Assembly: GCF_004341165.1 (NCBI RefSeq)
Contig: NZ_SLZR01000013.1
Span: 1-64,000 of the forward strand
DNA length: 64,000 nt
Direction of reading: 5' to 3'
Source: Reinekea marinisedimentorum
GTDB taxonomy: Bacteria > Pseudomonadota > Gammaproteobacteria > Pseudomonadales > Natronospirillaceae
Shown here: positions 25,639-34,630 of the stretch, in pieces
Position numbering within the stretch: position 1 is the stretch's first letter
Layout: each line of letters opens with the position of its first letter
Made by a program: the position numbers and the translations under genes
Notes under the pieces: model-generated
Database searches by the model: none
The model's input: only the letters and a program-made list of their open reading frames with translations
Told to the model about the DNA's origin: nothing

Positions 25639-25730
25639 ACGGTCAGCCCTGATAGAAACGTCGGCGACATGGACGTCGCCGTCGAGCATACATGGAAGTA
25701 TTCACTGTGCTTTCTATCAGGGCTGACCGT
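25639..25730. repeat. Long palindromic element, 20-bp perfect arms
   Basis: Arms at 25639-25658 and 25711-25730 are perfect inverted complements over 20 bases. The loop contains GGCGAC-ATGGAC-GTCGCC, followed by GAGC and a second CATGGA. The plan and loop core (CATGGA in a short hairpin, then CCG..GAGC..CA.GGAAG) match the element at 10626-10729, but the arms are unrelated. It lies between ygfK and ssnA in the direction of transcription. Confidence 0.82.
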
Positions 25731-25850
25731 TATCGGTTGCGTAGCGAACCATTGGGTTGTCGATAAACCCCGCCGACAAAAAAGTATCGAAGACTGCGGC
25801 AACTTTGTCATAAGTCTGGGCTCGCTATGCGAGCCACTCAGAGCAAACTG

Positions 25851-28800
25851 TTACAGCTCAACTTCACCCAGCAAATAGCCATGACTGCCGACAATCTCAT
25901 TGATCAACGCCGCCTCTTTCGCCAAGGCCACCGGCACATCTTTTAATTGACTGCCACTCAACTGCAGCTGTAACACATCACCCTGCGCGCGCAGCAGAAC
26001 ATCATCACCCTCAACAAAGAAACCATTGTTGGTGCTGTTATTAAAATCATCCCGCAAACTGAACAGGGTAAATTTATCTTTATAAGGCTTGCTATCCCAA
26101 GGGCAGAACTGCGCACAGTTACCGCACTCGTTACAGTAGGCATCCAGGTGAATCACCTGCACTTCATTGTTAAAGCCCGGCACCTTCAACGACACATTGG
26201 CCCGGTTCGGGCACACATCCACACACTTGCTGCAAATGTACGAACACTGCAAGCAACGCTGCGCCTCTTGCTCGGCAAACTTCGCCTGATTGGCCGCCGT
26301 CACCTGCGCAGGTTCAATCAACGTTGCCGCAATTAAACCCTTACGCTCAAACACCTCAGCCTGGGTAACCTTCTGCTTTTCAACCAGCGGCGCAAAGCTT
26401 TGCTGTTCGCGTTCCAGAATGGCATCGGTCGCCTTACGCGCACCGGCAATGGCCGAAACGATGCTCGCAGGGCCGGTGTTGGCATCACCCAACAAGAAGA
26501 CATTTTCCACTGCAGTTTCACAGCTGCCTTCTGCGACAACCGGCCAGCCATTTTCAGCCAAAGGCAAGCCCATGCGACTCAACGCAGAAACATTCGCCTG
26601 CTCACCTACCGCCGTAATTAAGGCATCGGCCGTAAGCTCAATCGTTGCTTTTGTGGCAACCGGGCGACGACGACCTTTTTCATCCGGCTCAGCCAATTCC
26701 ATGACCCGCGCCGTTACAATGCCGCTGGCAGAAAACTGTTCCGGGTTAGCCAGGAACATAAATTCAACGCCATCGGCCACGGCCAGTTTGTATTCATCTT
26801 TATGCGCTGGCATTTCCGCTTCGGTACGACGGTACAGCACCGTTACCTTTTCAACACCCGGCACCCGCAGGGCTGCGCGGGCGCTGTCCATCGCGGTATT
26901 GCCGCCACCAACAACCACCACTTCTTTACCGATGCGCAGGCTGCTGTCTTCATTAAAGGCACGCAGGAATTCCAGCGATTTAAAACGGTTCGGGTTATCG
27001 CCCTCAATGGTAATCGGGTTGCCTTTATCCGCACCGACTCCCAGGCAGATATACTTGTAGCCACTGGCTTTCAGCTCATCAATGCGGGTATTCGGGTTAG
27101 CGCCGTACTCAATCTGTACGCCGTGCTGTTGCACAAAATTGATATCGTGCTCAATGGTCTCCCGCGGAATACGGAACTGCGGAATAATGTTCTGCACCAC
27201 GCCACCGGCGCTGTGTTCTTTTTCGAAGATCGTCACCGGGTGACCGGCACGCGCCAGAAAGTAACCGGCAGAAAGCCCGGCAGGCCCGGCACCAATTACC
27301 GCCACCGGCTGTTTGCTTTCATCCAATGCCGGCTTATTCCACTTGGCCTTGTAGCCTTCCCAGCCCTGTTGCAGGGTGATCTTTTTCATTTCCCGAATAT
27401 TGACCGCACCTTCGTAATCGCGCCGGGTACAGTTGAACTGACACTCGTGATCGCAGATATGGCCGGTAATGGAAGGCAGTGCGTTTTTTGCGTAGATAAC
27501 ATCCAGCGCCTCAACGTATTTACCCTCGCCTGCCAGGCGAATGTACTCGGGAATGTCCTGGCTGATCGGGCACGCTACCTTGCATGGCGCTACCGAACAA
27601 TCGGTCAGCGGCACCGGCTTATTCACGCTGATATCCTCCGGCCCACGCCATTCTTTTTGCGTGTAGCTGGCGCTTAATGCCTTGGTGGCCAGCGCTTCCA
27701 GTTTGGCCAGATCAATCTTGCTCATCTGCCACTCGCTGCTGGCATCCAACTCTGCGGCGCAGTCTTTCAGGCGCAGGTAACCGCCCGGCTTAAGCAGCTC
27801 GGTGGCCATGGTGATCGGCCGAATACCGGTTTCAAAAATCTCGCGAATGTTCAGCTTGCTGGCACCGCCAGAATACGAAATAGGCAGCTCGCCGTTAAAT
27901 TCCTGAGAAAGTTCCAGCGCCAGGTTAATCGACAGCGGGAACAACGCCCGGCCCGACATATACATTTCTTTTTCCGGCAGGCGGCCTTTTTTGTTCAGCG
28001 TGCCCAGCGTGTTGGTCAGCTTCACACCAAAGCCAATACCCTTCTCTTTACCCAGTGCCACCAGGCGCTTGAGCATGGTCTTGGCATCGGTCATTTGCAG
28101 ATCGTGGCTGAAGGCTTCTTCGCTCAGGCAGACATGATCAAAACCGGCGCCATCCAGAATGGCGCGCACACGCGGGTAACCCAGTAGCGTTGGGTTTAGC
28201 TTCACAAAGGTATTAATGCCGCGCTCATCGATCATGTAACGGCAGATGGCTTCGATCTCCTGCGGTGGGCAACCGTGCAGTGTCGAAATGGTAATGCCCT
28301 GAGTCAGCACCGGGCTGATGGCATCAACACGCTCAATCAAATCGTCGCGGCTAAGCGCCTGACCCACCACTTCGGCCAGCGGTGTGCTTTCAATAAAGCT
28401 TTTCAGTTCGGTTTTGTACTGGCTGAACTTGGGGTGCTCGCTGGAATCGAGCATATTGGCGATGTATTCCTGCATGGGCGCGGTTTTAATGCCATCCAGG
28501 TCGTAACCGACACTCATGTTAAAGACAAAGCTGCGGCGGCCGGCCGGCACCTGCGGGTTAAAGATGCCTTCCAGCAGGTGCAGAATCATCCAACCTTTTA
28601 AATATTCGTCGTACGCCTTGGGCAGCGTGTACTCGGTTGACCATTCGCAGTTGTAGGCTTCATCTTCGGCATCGATGCACGGTTTAGCGATTTCCAGACG
28701 GTCGAGCTTTTGAACCGTCTTCAGCTCCATAAAACGGCCACCGGCCAGATAGGAAGAAACAATATTCTGAGCCAACTGAGTGTGTGGCCCCGCGGCCGGG

Positions 28801-28967
28801 CCCACCGGCGTCTGGCAGCTTTCACCCCATACCGAGAACGCCTCGTTTTTAGACGCGCGGTAAAACTGTGCAATGGGCAACCCAAAGATGGATGCGTTGG
28901 TTTTTAATTCACTAAAGACTCGGGTTAACAGCTCGGCAAACGGTACCGGGCGCATGATGTCGCTCAT
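25851..28967 (-). CDS. ygfK: YgfK-type iron-sulfur flavoprotein oxidoreductase
   Basis: A 1038-residue multidomain protein closely resembling E. coli YgfK (putative selenate reductase subunit); the MRPVPFAELLTR N-terminus and VGPAAGPHTQLAQN block are family-specific, which also fixes the start at 28967. An N-terminal dihydroorotate dehydrogenase-like barrel (to about 430) is followed by a cysteine-rich [4Fe-4S] region (CSVAPCKVACP), FAD and NADPH folds (GAGPAGLSAGY, GGGNTAMDSAR) and a C-terminal pair of ferredoxin clusters (CLQCSYICSKCVDVCP, CNECGNCAQFCP). It passes electrons among several centres. In anaerobes the family belongs to purine degradation clusters. The true substrate is unknown. 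Confidence 0.93.
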   Translation of the reverse strand: MSDIMRPVPFAELLTRVFSELKTNASIFGLPIAQFYRASKNEAFSVWGESCQTPVGPAAGPHTQLAQNIVSSYLAGGRFMELKTVQKLDRLEIAKPCIDAEDEAYNCEWSTEYTLPKAYDEYLKGWMILHLLEGIFNPQVPAGRRSFVFNMSVGYDLDGIKTAPMQEYIANMLDSSEHPKFSQYKTELKSFIESTPLAEVVGQALSRDDLIERVDAISPVLTQGITISTLHGCPPQEIEAICRYMIDERGINTFVKLNPTLLGYPRVRAILDGAGFDHVCLSEEAFSHDLQMTDAKTMLKRLVALGKEKGIGFGVKLTNTLGTLNKKGRLPEKEMYMSGRALFPLSINLALELSQEFNGELPISYSGGASKLNIREIFETGIRPITMATELLKPGGYLRLKDCAAELDASSEWQMSKIDLAKLEALATKALSASYTQKEWRGPEDISVNKPVPLTDCSVAPCKVACPISQDIPEYIRLAGEGKYVEALDVIYAKNALPSITGHICDHECQFNCTRRDYEGAVNIREMKKITLQQGWEGYKAKWNKPALDESKQPVAVIGAGPAGLSAGYFLARAGHPVTIFEKEHSAGGVVQNIIPQFRIPRETIEHDINFVQQHGVQIEYGANPNTRIDELKASGYKYICLGVGADKGNPITIEGDNPNRFKSLEFLRAFNEDSSLRIGKEVVVVGGGNTAMDSARAALRVPGVEKVTVLYRRTEAEMPAHKDEYKLAVADGVEFMFLANPEQFSASGIVTARVMELAEPDEKGRRRPVATKATIELTADALITAVGEQANVSALSRMGLPLAENGWPVVAEGSCETAVENVFLLGDANTGPASIVSAIAGARKATDAILEREQQSFAPLVEKQKVTQAEVFERKGLIAATLIEPAQVTAANQAKFAEQEAQRCLQCSYICSKCVDVCPNRANVSLKVPGFNNEVQVIHLDAYCNECGNCAQFCPWDSKPYKDKFTLFSLRDDFNNSTNNGFFVEGDDVLLRAQGDVLQLQLSGSQLKDVPVALAKEAALINEIVGSHGYLLGEVEL

Positions 28968-29133
28968 AATACTCTTCCTGATAATCAATTCTTTGCGCAA
29001 CGCGCTTATAGCAGGGTTAGAGCAATCGACAGGCCAATTACCGAAAACACACGCAAACTGTCGTCAACGCCAGTAACGGTGCGGTATTGCAGGCAGAAAG
29101 GAAATAACAGAAGAAAGCAGTGACAGCCGCTGA

Positions 29134-29169
29134 GCTATCAGACTAATAGCCACCTATTAGATTGATAGC
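29134..29169. repeat. Inverted repeat downstream of bfd
   Basis: Fifteen-base arms (GCTATCAGACTAATA against TATTAGATTGATAGC) pair at 13 of 15 positions around GCCACC. It is just beyond the bfd stop and before ygfK. No T-tract follows, so it may act in mRNA stability rather than termination. Confidence 0.55.
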
Positions 29170-29198
29170 CCGACAGCAGCAGAGGTGCAAAGTGATAG

Positions 29199-29405
29199 TC
29201 AGGCGGCGTTATAGGCCAGAGAAGAACGGGCAGATTGCATGGCATCCAGGTGCTGATTCACGATATCACGCGTGGTCAGGCCACACTTACCACACTGGCG
29301 GGCGGTACCCAGAAGATCATTCACTTCACGAACAGACTGAGCCCCTTCTTCAACGGCTTGCTTAATTTGCGAGTCGGTCACACCGCGGCATAAACATACG
29401 TACAT
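29199..29405 (-). CDS. bfd: Bacterioferritin-associated ferredoxin
   Basis: A 68-residue [2Fe-2S] protein. Ligands are Cys4, Cys6, Cys38 and Cys41 in the MYVCLCRGV...CGKCG pattern of Bfd. It reduces bacterioferritin to release iron under starvation. Length is typical. A Fur-like site lies 43-61 bases upstream of its ATG, and the fec operon starts its terminal gene just beyond, so the gene belongs to the iron-starvation group. No bacterioferritin gene is in the window. Confidence 0.95.
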   Translation of the reverse strand: MYVCLCRGVTDSQIKQAVEEGAQSVREVNDLLGTARQCGKCGLTTRDIVNQHLDAMQSARSSLAYNAA

Positions 29406-29447
29406 CGGTCATTCCTGATAAATGGTTGATTAACGCGACTCTATCTC

Positions 29448-29466
29448 AAACACAAATGATTCTCAA
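29448..29466 (-). promoter_or_regulatory. Fur-box-like site upstream of bfd
   Basis: Read on the minus strand the core is TTGAGAATCATTTGTG, with TGAGAATCATT matching 10 of 11 of the Fur consensus core TGATAATCATT. Position and downstream gene agree with Fur repression of bfd by iron. Confidence 0.7.
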
Positions 29467-29525
29467 CACCAAATAATACTCTGACTGTTGCAGATCAAAA
29501 AATAACCATTCGACGTTATTCTGCG

Positions 29526-30293
29526 TTAATCATCGACAACGCACATGGGCGTATTCGCCACCGGGTCCGGGAAGATTTGCGCATTCACCGCAAACACCTC
29601 TTTCAACAGTTTTTGGTTGATAACCTCGGCAGGAGTACCCTGCGCAACCAGCTCGCCGTTGTGCATAACCAGCAAGTAGTCGCAATAACGCGCCGCCTGG
29701 TTGATATCGTGCAGCACGGTGACAATGGTTTTACCTTCATGGTTAAGCCGGCGCAGATTGCCGAGCAGCTCAACCTGATGGTTCAGATCCATATAGGTGG
29801 TGGGTTCATCCAGCAAAATATAAGGGGTTTCCTGCGCTAGCGTCATGGCCAGCCAAACCCGTTGGCGTTGACCACCGGAAAGCTCACTGACCCGTTTATC
29901 GGCAAGCTCAGTCACACCCGATGCTGCCATGACCTGATCAATCACCGCCCGGTCCTTCTGGCTGAGCCGCCCCCAAAAGCCATTGTGCGGGCTGCGCCCG
30001 TAGGCGATCAGATCAAACGTGGTCAGCCCTTCAGGAATCGGCTGCACCTGAGGCAACATGGCCAGCAGACGGGCGTATTCTTTATGGGCGATGTTCTGCA
30101 CATCTTTCTGTTGCCAGTACACATGGCCACTGACGGGCTTGATCGTGCGTGACAGTGCCTTCAACAACGTCGATTTGCCGCACCCGTTTGGGCCCAGCAA
30201 TGCGGTAATTTTGCCGTGCGGCACGGTAAAGGAAACATCCTTAACAATAACCTGCCCGTGATAGCCAATGGAGAGGTTTTCTGTACTGAGCAT
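29526..30293 (-). CDS. fecE: Ferric citrate ABC transporter ATP-binding protein
   Basis: A 255-residue ABC ATPase of the siderophore type. Walker A is GPNGCGKST at 34-42, the signature is LSGGQRQR, and Walker B YILLDEPT. It powers uptake of ferric dicitrate or a similar chelate through FecCD. It ends the fecBCDE operon, 20 bases after fecD. The organisation and FecB similarity favour fec over other FepC-type systems. Confidence 0.93.
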   Translation of the reverse strand: MLSTENLSIGYHGQVIVKDVSFTVPHGKITALLGPNGCGKSTLLKALSRTIKPVSGHVYWQQKDVQNIAHKEYARLLAMLPQVQPIPEGLTTFDLIAYGRSPHNGFWGRLSQKDRAVIDQVMAASGVTELADKRVSELSGGQRQRVWLAMTLAQETPYILLDEPTTYMDLNHQVELLGNLRRLNHEGKTIVTVLHDINQAARYCDYLLVMHNGELVAQGTPAEVINQKLLKEVFAVNAQIFPDPVANTPMCVVDD

Positions 30294-30312
30294 TGATGCC
30301 TTTCACTCCTGA

Positions 30313-31272
30313 TTATTTAATTCTGAACAACAGCCATAAAAAATAAGGTGCGCCCAGAATAGCGGTTACGATGCCGGCCGGAATTTCAATGGGTGGGTCG
30401 ATCACCCGACCCACCAAATCAGCAAACAGCAACAGAATGGCTCCCACCAGAAAACTGCCCGGCAGCAACAGCTGATGTCGCGAGCCCAGCAACCGGCGGG
30501 TCACATGCGGTGCAATTAGGCCAAGAAAACCCACCGGGCCACAAACGGCAACACCGGCTCCGGATAAACACACCGCCAATGCCAGCGCAGCAAAGCGCAC
30601 CAGCGGCACATTCACCCCCATTGAGCGGGCGTTCTGCTCATCCAGCGCCAGCAGATTCAGCGGCTTTACCAGCAGCAAGGCCACCGGCACCAGCAGCAGC
30701 CAGGGCAACAACAACTGCACCTGCACCCAGTTACGGCCCCACAAACTGCCGGTCAGCCAGAGCAAGGCCGTGTTGATTTCCTGCGGGTTAAGCAGCATGA
30801 CAAAATCGATACAGGCGGCAAAAAACGCTGCCAGCGCAACACCGGTTAACGCCAGCCGGGTTTCAGACGGGTAACGCCCCACCAGCAGCCATAACAACAG
30901 CGCCGCCATGGCACTGCCCAGTAAAGCCACCAGCGGTATTGCACCGGCAGAACTCTGCGGAAACAGGGTAATAAAACAAACGGCCAGCAAGCCGGCACCG
31001 TTACTGATGCCCAGAACATCGGGCGATGCCAGCGGGTTGCGGATAACGCCCTGCACCAGCGCGCCGGCAAGGGCCATCATGCCGCCAACCAACACGGCAA
31101 GCACCGCCCGTGGTAAACGGTACTGATACAGCGTAAAGCTGTGTGCAAAATCGGCCTGGCCGATCTTTAGAATTTCCGCCAGGGGAATAGGCACAGCGCC
31201 GAGCATAAAGCTGGCAACGATCAGCAGCGCCACCAACAACAGCAGAACGGGTAAGCCCAGAGTAGCGCGCAT
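30313..31272 (-). CDS. fecD: Ferric citrate ABC transporter permease
   Basis: A 319-residue FecCD-family permease with about nine to ten membrane segments. The family motif GVIRNPLASPDVLGISNGA and the ATPase-contact loop GLIAPHVTRRLLG are present. It pairs with FecC to form the pore. The start ATG overlaps the fecC stop (ATGA type), so it is translationally coupled. Confidence 0.93.
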   Translation of the reverse strand: MRATLGLPVLLLLVALLIVASFMLGAVPIPLAEILKIGQADFAHSFTLYQYRLPRAVLAVLVGGMMALAGALVQGVIRNPLASPDVLGISNGAGLLAVCFITLFPQSSAGAIPLVALLGSAMAALLLWLLVGRYPSETRLALTGVALAAFFAACIDFVMLLNPQEINTALLWLTGSLWGRNWVQVQLLLPWLLLVPVALLLVKPLNLLALDEQNARSMGVNVPLVRFAALALAVCLSGAGVAVCGPVGFLGLIAPHVTRRLLGSRHQLLLPGSFLVGAILLLFADLVGRVIDPPIEIPAGIVTAILGAPYFLWLLFRIK

Positions 31273-32273
31273 CAGATTCGGCTCCGCACCAAGTAAATAA
31301 ACACCGGCGTGCCAAACAGAGCCAAAATGGCTCCGGCGGGCACTTCCGTTGGGAAGGCGATGGCACGGCTGACGATATCGGCCAGCAACACCAGGCAGGC
31401 GCCCATCAGCATGGCCACCGGCATATTGCGGCGATAGTCGTAGCCGGTGAGCTTGCGGGCAACATGTGGCACGATTAAACCCACAAAACCGATGGCTCCC
31501 ACCAAGCTGATTGTCCAGCCGACCAGCACCAGCACCAGAGCACTGCCAAGCAGACGCACCGCCCAGATCACCACCCCCAGATGCGAGGCGTTTTCATCCC
31601 CCAAACTGAGCAAATTAAGCGTGGGTGCAAAGGCCAGGGTAAACAGCAGTGCCGGCACAGCAACCGGCCAGAGCTTGCCAAACAGAGGCCAGCGCGCTTC
31701 AACAAACCCCCCGGCCAGCCAGCTGAGCACGGCCACGGCCTGATTTTCGTGCAGAATCACCAGCGCCTTGGTCAGCGCCATGCACAACGCAGAAACCGCA
31801 ATGCCCGCCAGCACCAAACGGCTGCTCTGACCACCCGCTTTCCAGCTACCTAAAGACATAACAATCAACCAGGCCAGTGCAGCGCCGATAACCGCCGCAA
31901 CCGACGTACTGAACGCCCCCTGCCAAAGGCCCAGCGTGGTGACCAGGGCCATGCCCAACGCAGCACCGGCATTAATGCCAAGCACGGAAGGTGACGCCAA
32001 CGGGTTCAGGGTAAGCCCCTGCATAACGGCACCGGCGGCGGCCATGGCGCACCCGACAACAATGGCGACCAGTGCGCGCGGCAGCCTTAATTCGCGCACA
32101 ATGGTCTGGGCGATATTGCCGGCTTCATGATTGAATACCGCGTCGAGAGCATCGCGCGCTGAGATATTCATGGCTGACCAGCTGAACAGGCTCCACCAGA
32201 ACAGCAAAGCCAATAACAGGGTCAGTCCGGCCAGCAGCGCCGGGTACGACGACAGCGACTTAGTGTTCTGCAA
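31272..32273 (-). CDS. fecC: Ferric citrate ABC transporter permease
   Basis: A 333-residue FecCD-family permease, paralogous to FecD. It has the motif LTLNPLASPSVLGINAGA and the cytoplasmic contact GLIVPHVARKLTG. It overlaps fecB by 14 bases and fecD by one, as in a tight operon. Inner membrane. Confidence 0.93.
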   Translation of the reverse strand: MQNTKSLSSYPALLAGLTLLLALLFWWSLFSWSAMNISARDALDAVFNHEAGNIAQTIVRELRLPRALVAIVVGCAMAAAGAVMQGLTLNPLASPSVLGINAGAALGMALVTTLGLWQGAFSTSVAAVIGAALAWLIVMSLGSWKAGGQSSRLVLAGIAVSALCMALTKALVILHENQAVAVLSWLAGGFVEARWPLFGKLWPVAVPALLFTLAFAPTLNLLSLGDENASHLGVVIWAVRLLGSALVLVLVGWTISLVGAIGFVGLIVPHVARKLTGYDYRRNMPVAMLMGACLVLLADIVSRAIAFPTEVPAGAILALFGTPVFIYLVRSRI

Positions 32274-33159
32274 AAATTCTGACCAGATCCTGCGCCATGG
32301 TTTCGGCGGCCATCATGCCGCGCGCACGCGACCAGGTGTTGGCGTTGACTTCATAAACATGGTCGTCCTGCACAGCTTTGAGCAGCGACCAAAGGGGTTC
32401 CGCGTGCCATTTATGAACAATGCTGGGGTTGCTGTAGTAGCCAAAAATCAGGTAATCGGCATTGATCGCCAACAGCTGCTCTAAACCGGTGCTGACATAG
32501 GCGGCACCCTCTTCGGAGACCTTCGGGTTCTCGAACCCCAGTGTTTTCAGCACGCCACCGGCGTAGGCGTTTTCTGAGTGCAATGACAGCAGATCATCGC
32601 GCGCAACACCAAACTGCACACGGGCATGCCCCGGCAGTTGCGCTGCGTACTCGTTCATCTTTTGCCGGTGCTGAGCCAAACGCGCCTCAAGTTCCTCTTG
32701 CTTACCGATGGCCGTACCGACCACGACTGCGGCCTGCAGGTTTTCTTCATAGGTTTCGCGGCGCGATGGCAAAATTAAGGTGGGTGCGATCTTCTGCAGA
32801 TCTTCATAGACCGCTTCGTGGCGGCTGATATCGGCAATAATCAAATCCGGATTCAGTGAAGCGATCACTTCAAGGCTGGGTTGCGAGCGTGTACCGACAG
32901 AGGTCCAATCACCGATGATGTCACGCACCTGCGGCAGGATGCGGTCTTTATCTTTATCATCGGCGATACCGACCGGACTGATCCCCACCGCTGCAAGCGC
33001 ATCGACAAACGAGAACTCCAGCACCACAATGCGTTGTGGCTCGTAGTCAATCGTGAATTCACCTTTGCTGTCTTGCACGGTCGCTGCCGCCGAATAGGAA
33101 GCTATGACGGCCAGTACAACAATCGTGAGGATTTTACGAAAATTTAGGAATAAAAACAT
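32260..33159 (-). CDS. fecB: Ferric citrate-binding periplasmic protein
   Basis: A 299-residue solute-binding protein with a signal peptide of about 25 residues (cut near SAAATVQ). The mature start, TVQDSKGEFTIDYEPQRIVV, and the segment LEFSFVDALAAVGISPVGIAD match E. coli FecB very closely. It delivers ferric citrate to FecCDE. It is first in the operon, and a Fur-like site lies 34 bases upstream. No FecA receptor or FecIR genes are in the window. Confidence 0.95.
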   Translation of the reverse strand: MFLFLNFRKILTIVVLAVIASYSAAATVQDSKGEFTIDYEPQRIVVLEFSFVDALAAVGISPVGIADDKDKDRILPQVRDIIGDWTSVGTRSQPSLEVIASLNPDLIIADISRHEAVYEDLQKIAPTLILPSRRETYEENLQAAVVVGTAIGKQEELEARLAQHRQKMNEYAAQLPGHARVQFGVARDDLLSLHSENAYAGGVLKTLGFENPKVSEEGAAYVSTGLEQLLAINADYLIFGYYSNPSIVHKWHAEPLWSLLKAVQDDHVYEVNANTWSRARGMMAAETMAQDLVRIFAEH

Positions 33160-33192
33160 GGAAGCGCCCTGAATGCCTTAAAGATGGCAAAC

Positions 33193-33211
33193 GATAACGC
33201 TTCTCATTTTC
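33193..33211 (-). promoter_or_regulatory. Fur-box-like site upstream of fecB
   Basis: GATAACGCTTCTCATTTTC matches the 19-base Fur consensus GATAATGATAATCATTATC at 14 positions. It is 34 bases upstream of the fecB ATG, overlapping where its promoter should be. Iron-dependent repression of fecBCDE is expected. Confidence 0.72.
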
Positions 33212-33287
33212 ACATTCAAGTATTGGCGAATAGAGCCGAATAAAAGGATCTGCCTGAACAGATCCGCTCAAAACTCAATACAAGTGC

Positions 33288-34307
33288 TTACTGGTTTAAC
33301 TCCAGCTTATAAAAACTTGCCTGAGCATAATCACCCGCTTCCAGTCCTCGGTTCTGGCACTCAGATGAGCCCTGATTACACTGGTTGTAAACGCCTGCTT
33401 TAAAGTACATCCAATCCTGAGCGTAGCCGAGATCCAGCTTTTCATGACCCGGATACGGCTTGCTCAAATCAACCGCAAAGGTAACGACCTTTTCGTCTTT
33501 TTCACCGATGTTGCGTTTGAAGGTAAGGTTCATCACGTTTTCAACAACATTCACGTCGTATTCAAACAACTCGCCCAGTTTCACTCCGTCTTTAGGGTCG
33601 GCATCGGCTTTGGTTAAATTATGCTGACCAAACACATTGTTCGGAATATCGGTGCGGTCCTTTTTATCTGCCGGGTTCGTTTCATACGTCCAGAAAACAC
33701 TGCCGAACTCATGGTTTGGCATCTTACGGTAGAAAATTTTCAGGGGCTCATTTTTAGAGCCATGAATCTGGCCGATCACAACAGCATGGGCGCCGCGCTT
33801 TTCATCATTCCCGCTGGTGCTGACCGCATCAACCGTTAACGCTGCGGATAACTGCCCGCCAACAGCCCCAAAATCGGCTGCATTGTCATTCGCTGCCACG
33901 GCAAAGTTGTTTATTGAACCGCTGTAATTGGAGGCATCGTTTACATCCAGCATGGCGCGCAATTCACTGCGCGTATTTTTACTATTGGGTGTCGTAGGCC
34001 CAGTGTTTGGTGCTGCAAATACCGCAGCACCCGTTTCAGCATTGGTATAGAACCATTCTGGGTGCACATAAGGGTAGTTAACGTAATTCAGCCGATCAGC
34101 AGTAATTTCCATCTCTTTGCCTTGGCGGGCTTCGGTTTTATCGCCAATAGGAAGGTTGATCTTCCATTTTTTCATATCAAAGTTTTCAGCCGGCGCATTG
34201 GCAGGGTCTAACTTACTGGCCAACTCCACCTGATAGACTGTCATTTCGGCAGCACTAACCTGTAATGCAACGGCTGAGGTTAATGCGAATAACGCTAATT
34301 TTTTCAT
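33288..34307 (-). CDS. PL7-family alginate lyase
   Basis: A 339-residue secreted lyase, signal peptide about 20 residues (VSA-AE). The three PL7 motifs are all present: TRSELR (113-117 core), QIH (180-182) and YFKAGVYNQ (301-309), which supply arginine, glutamine, histidine and tyrosine for beta-elimination of alginate. QIH is often linked to preference for poly-G or mixed substrate. There is no binding module. It starts the minus-strand part of the carbohydrate locus. Confidence 0.95.
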   Translation of the reverse strand: MKKLALFALTSAVALQVSAAEMTVYQVELASKLDPANAPAENFDMKKWKINLPIGDKTEARQGKEMEITADRLNYVNYPYVHPEWFYTNAETGAAVFAAPNTGPTTPNSKNTRSELRAMLDVNDASNYSGSINNFAVAANDNAADFGAVGGQLSAALTVDAVSTSGNDEKRGAHAVVIGQIHGSKNEPLKIFYRKMPNHEFGSVFWTYETNPADKKDRTDIPNNVFGQHNLTKADADPKDGVKLGELFEYDVNVVENVMNLTFKRNIGEKDEKVVTFAVDLSKPYPGHEKLDLGYAQDWMYFKAGVYNQCNQGSSECQNRGLEAGDYAQASFYKLELNQ

Positions 34308-34630
34308 TTAAACTCCACTTGTTTTTATGTATCTGATGCAAAAAGCGCGAAAACCCTAACGGCATTAGAAAGGTGATATCGTGACGCCGGTCATGCCGTG
34401 AATTCTTGATGGTTTATTGCGAAGGCTGGCACCTTAAAATTTAGAGCCAGTTATCAGTAACAAAATCAAAGAAGTTTTAGATGAGCGTAAAACTTAGCGG
34501 TTAAATGGACGATTGAAGATGCAAACACAGCAACAGCCAAACCAGCCGGATAATACGGATCATGATAAAGCCATGATCGATGTTATCCGGCGGCCGGGCC
34601 GACCTGGGCCTCTAACTTTGTTGGCTTAAT
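34308..34630. other. Intergenic region between PL7 and the unknown secreted gene
   Basis: About 320 bases with the inverted repeat just described and, closer to PL7, what should be its promoter. No other signal is recognised. Confidence 0.5.
34545..34591. repeat. Two-tier inverted repeat between two secreted genes
   Basis: GCCGGATAA at the left pairs with TTATCCGGC at the right, and inside them GATCATG pairs with CATGATC, with short internal mismatches. It follows the stop of the 804-residue protein gene on the minus strand but has no T-tract. It could be a terminator or mRNA-end structure. Confidence 0.65.
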
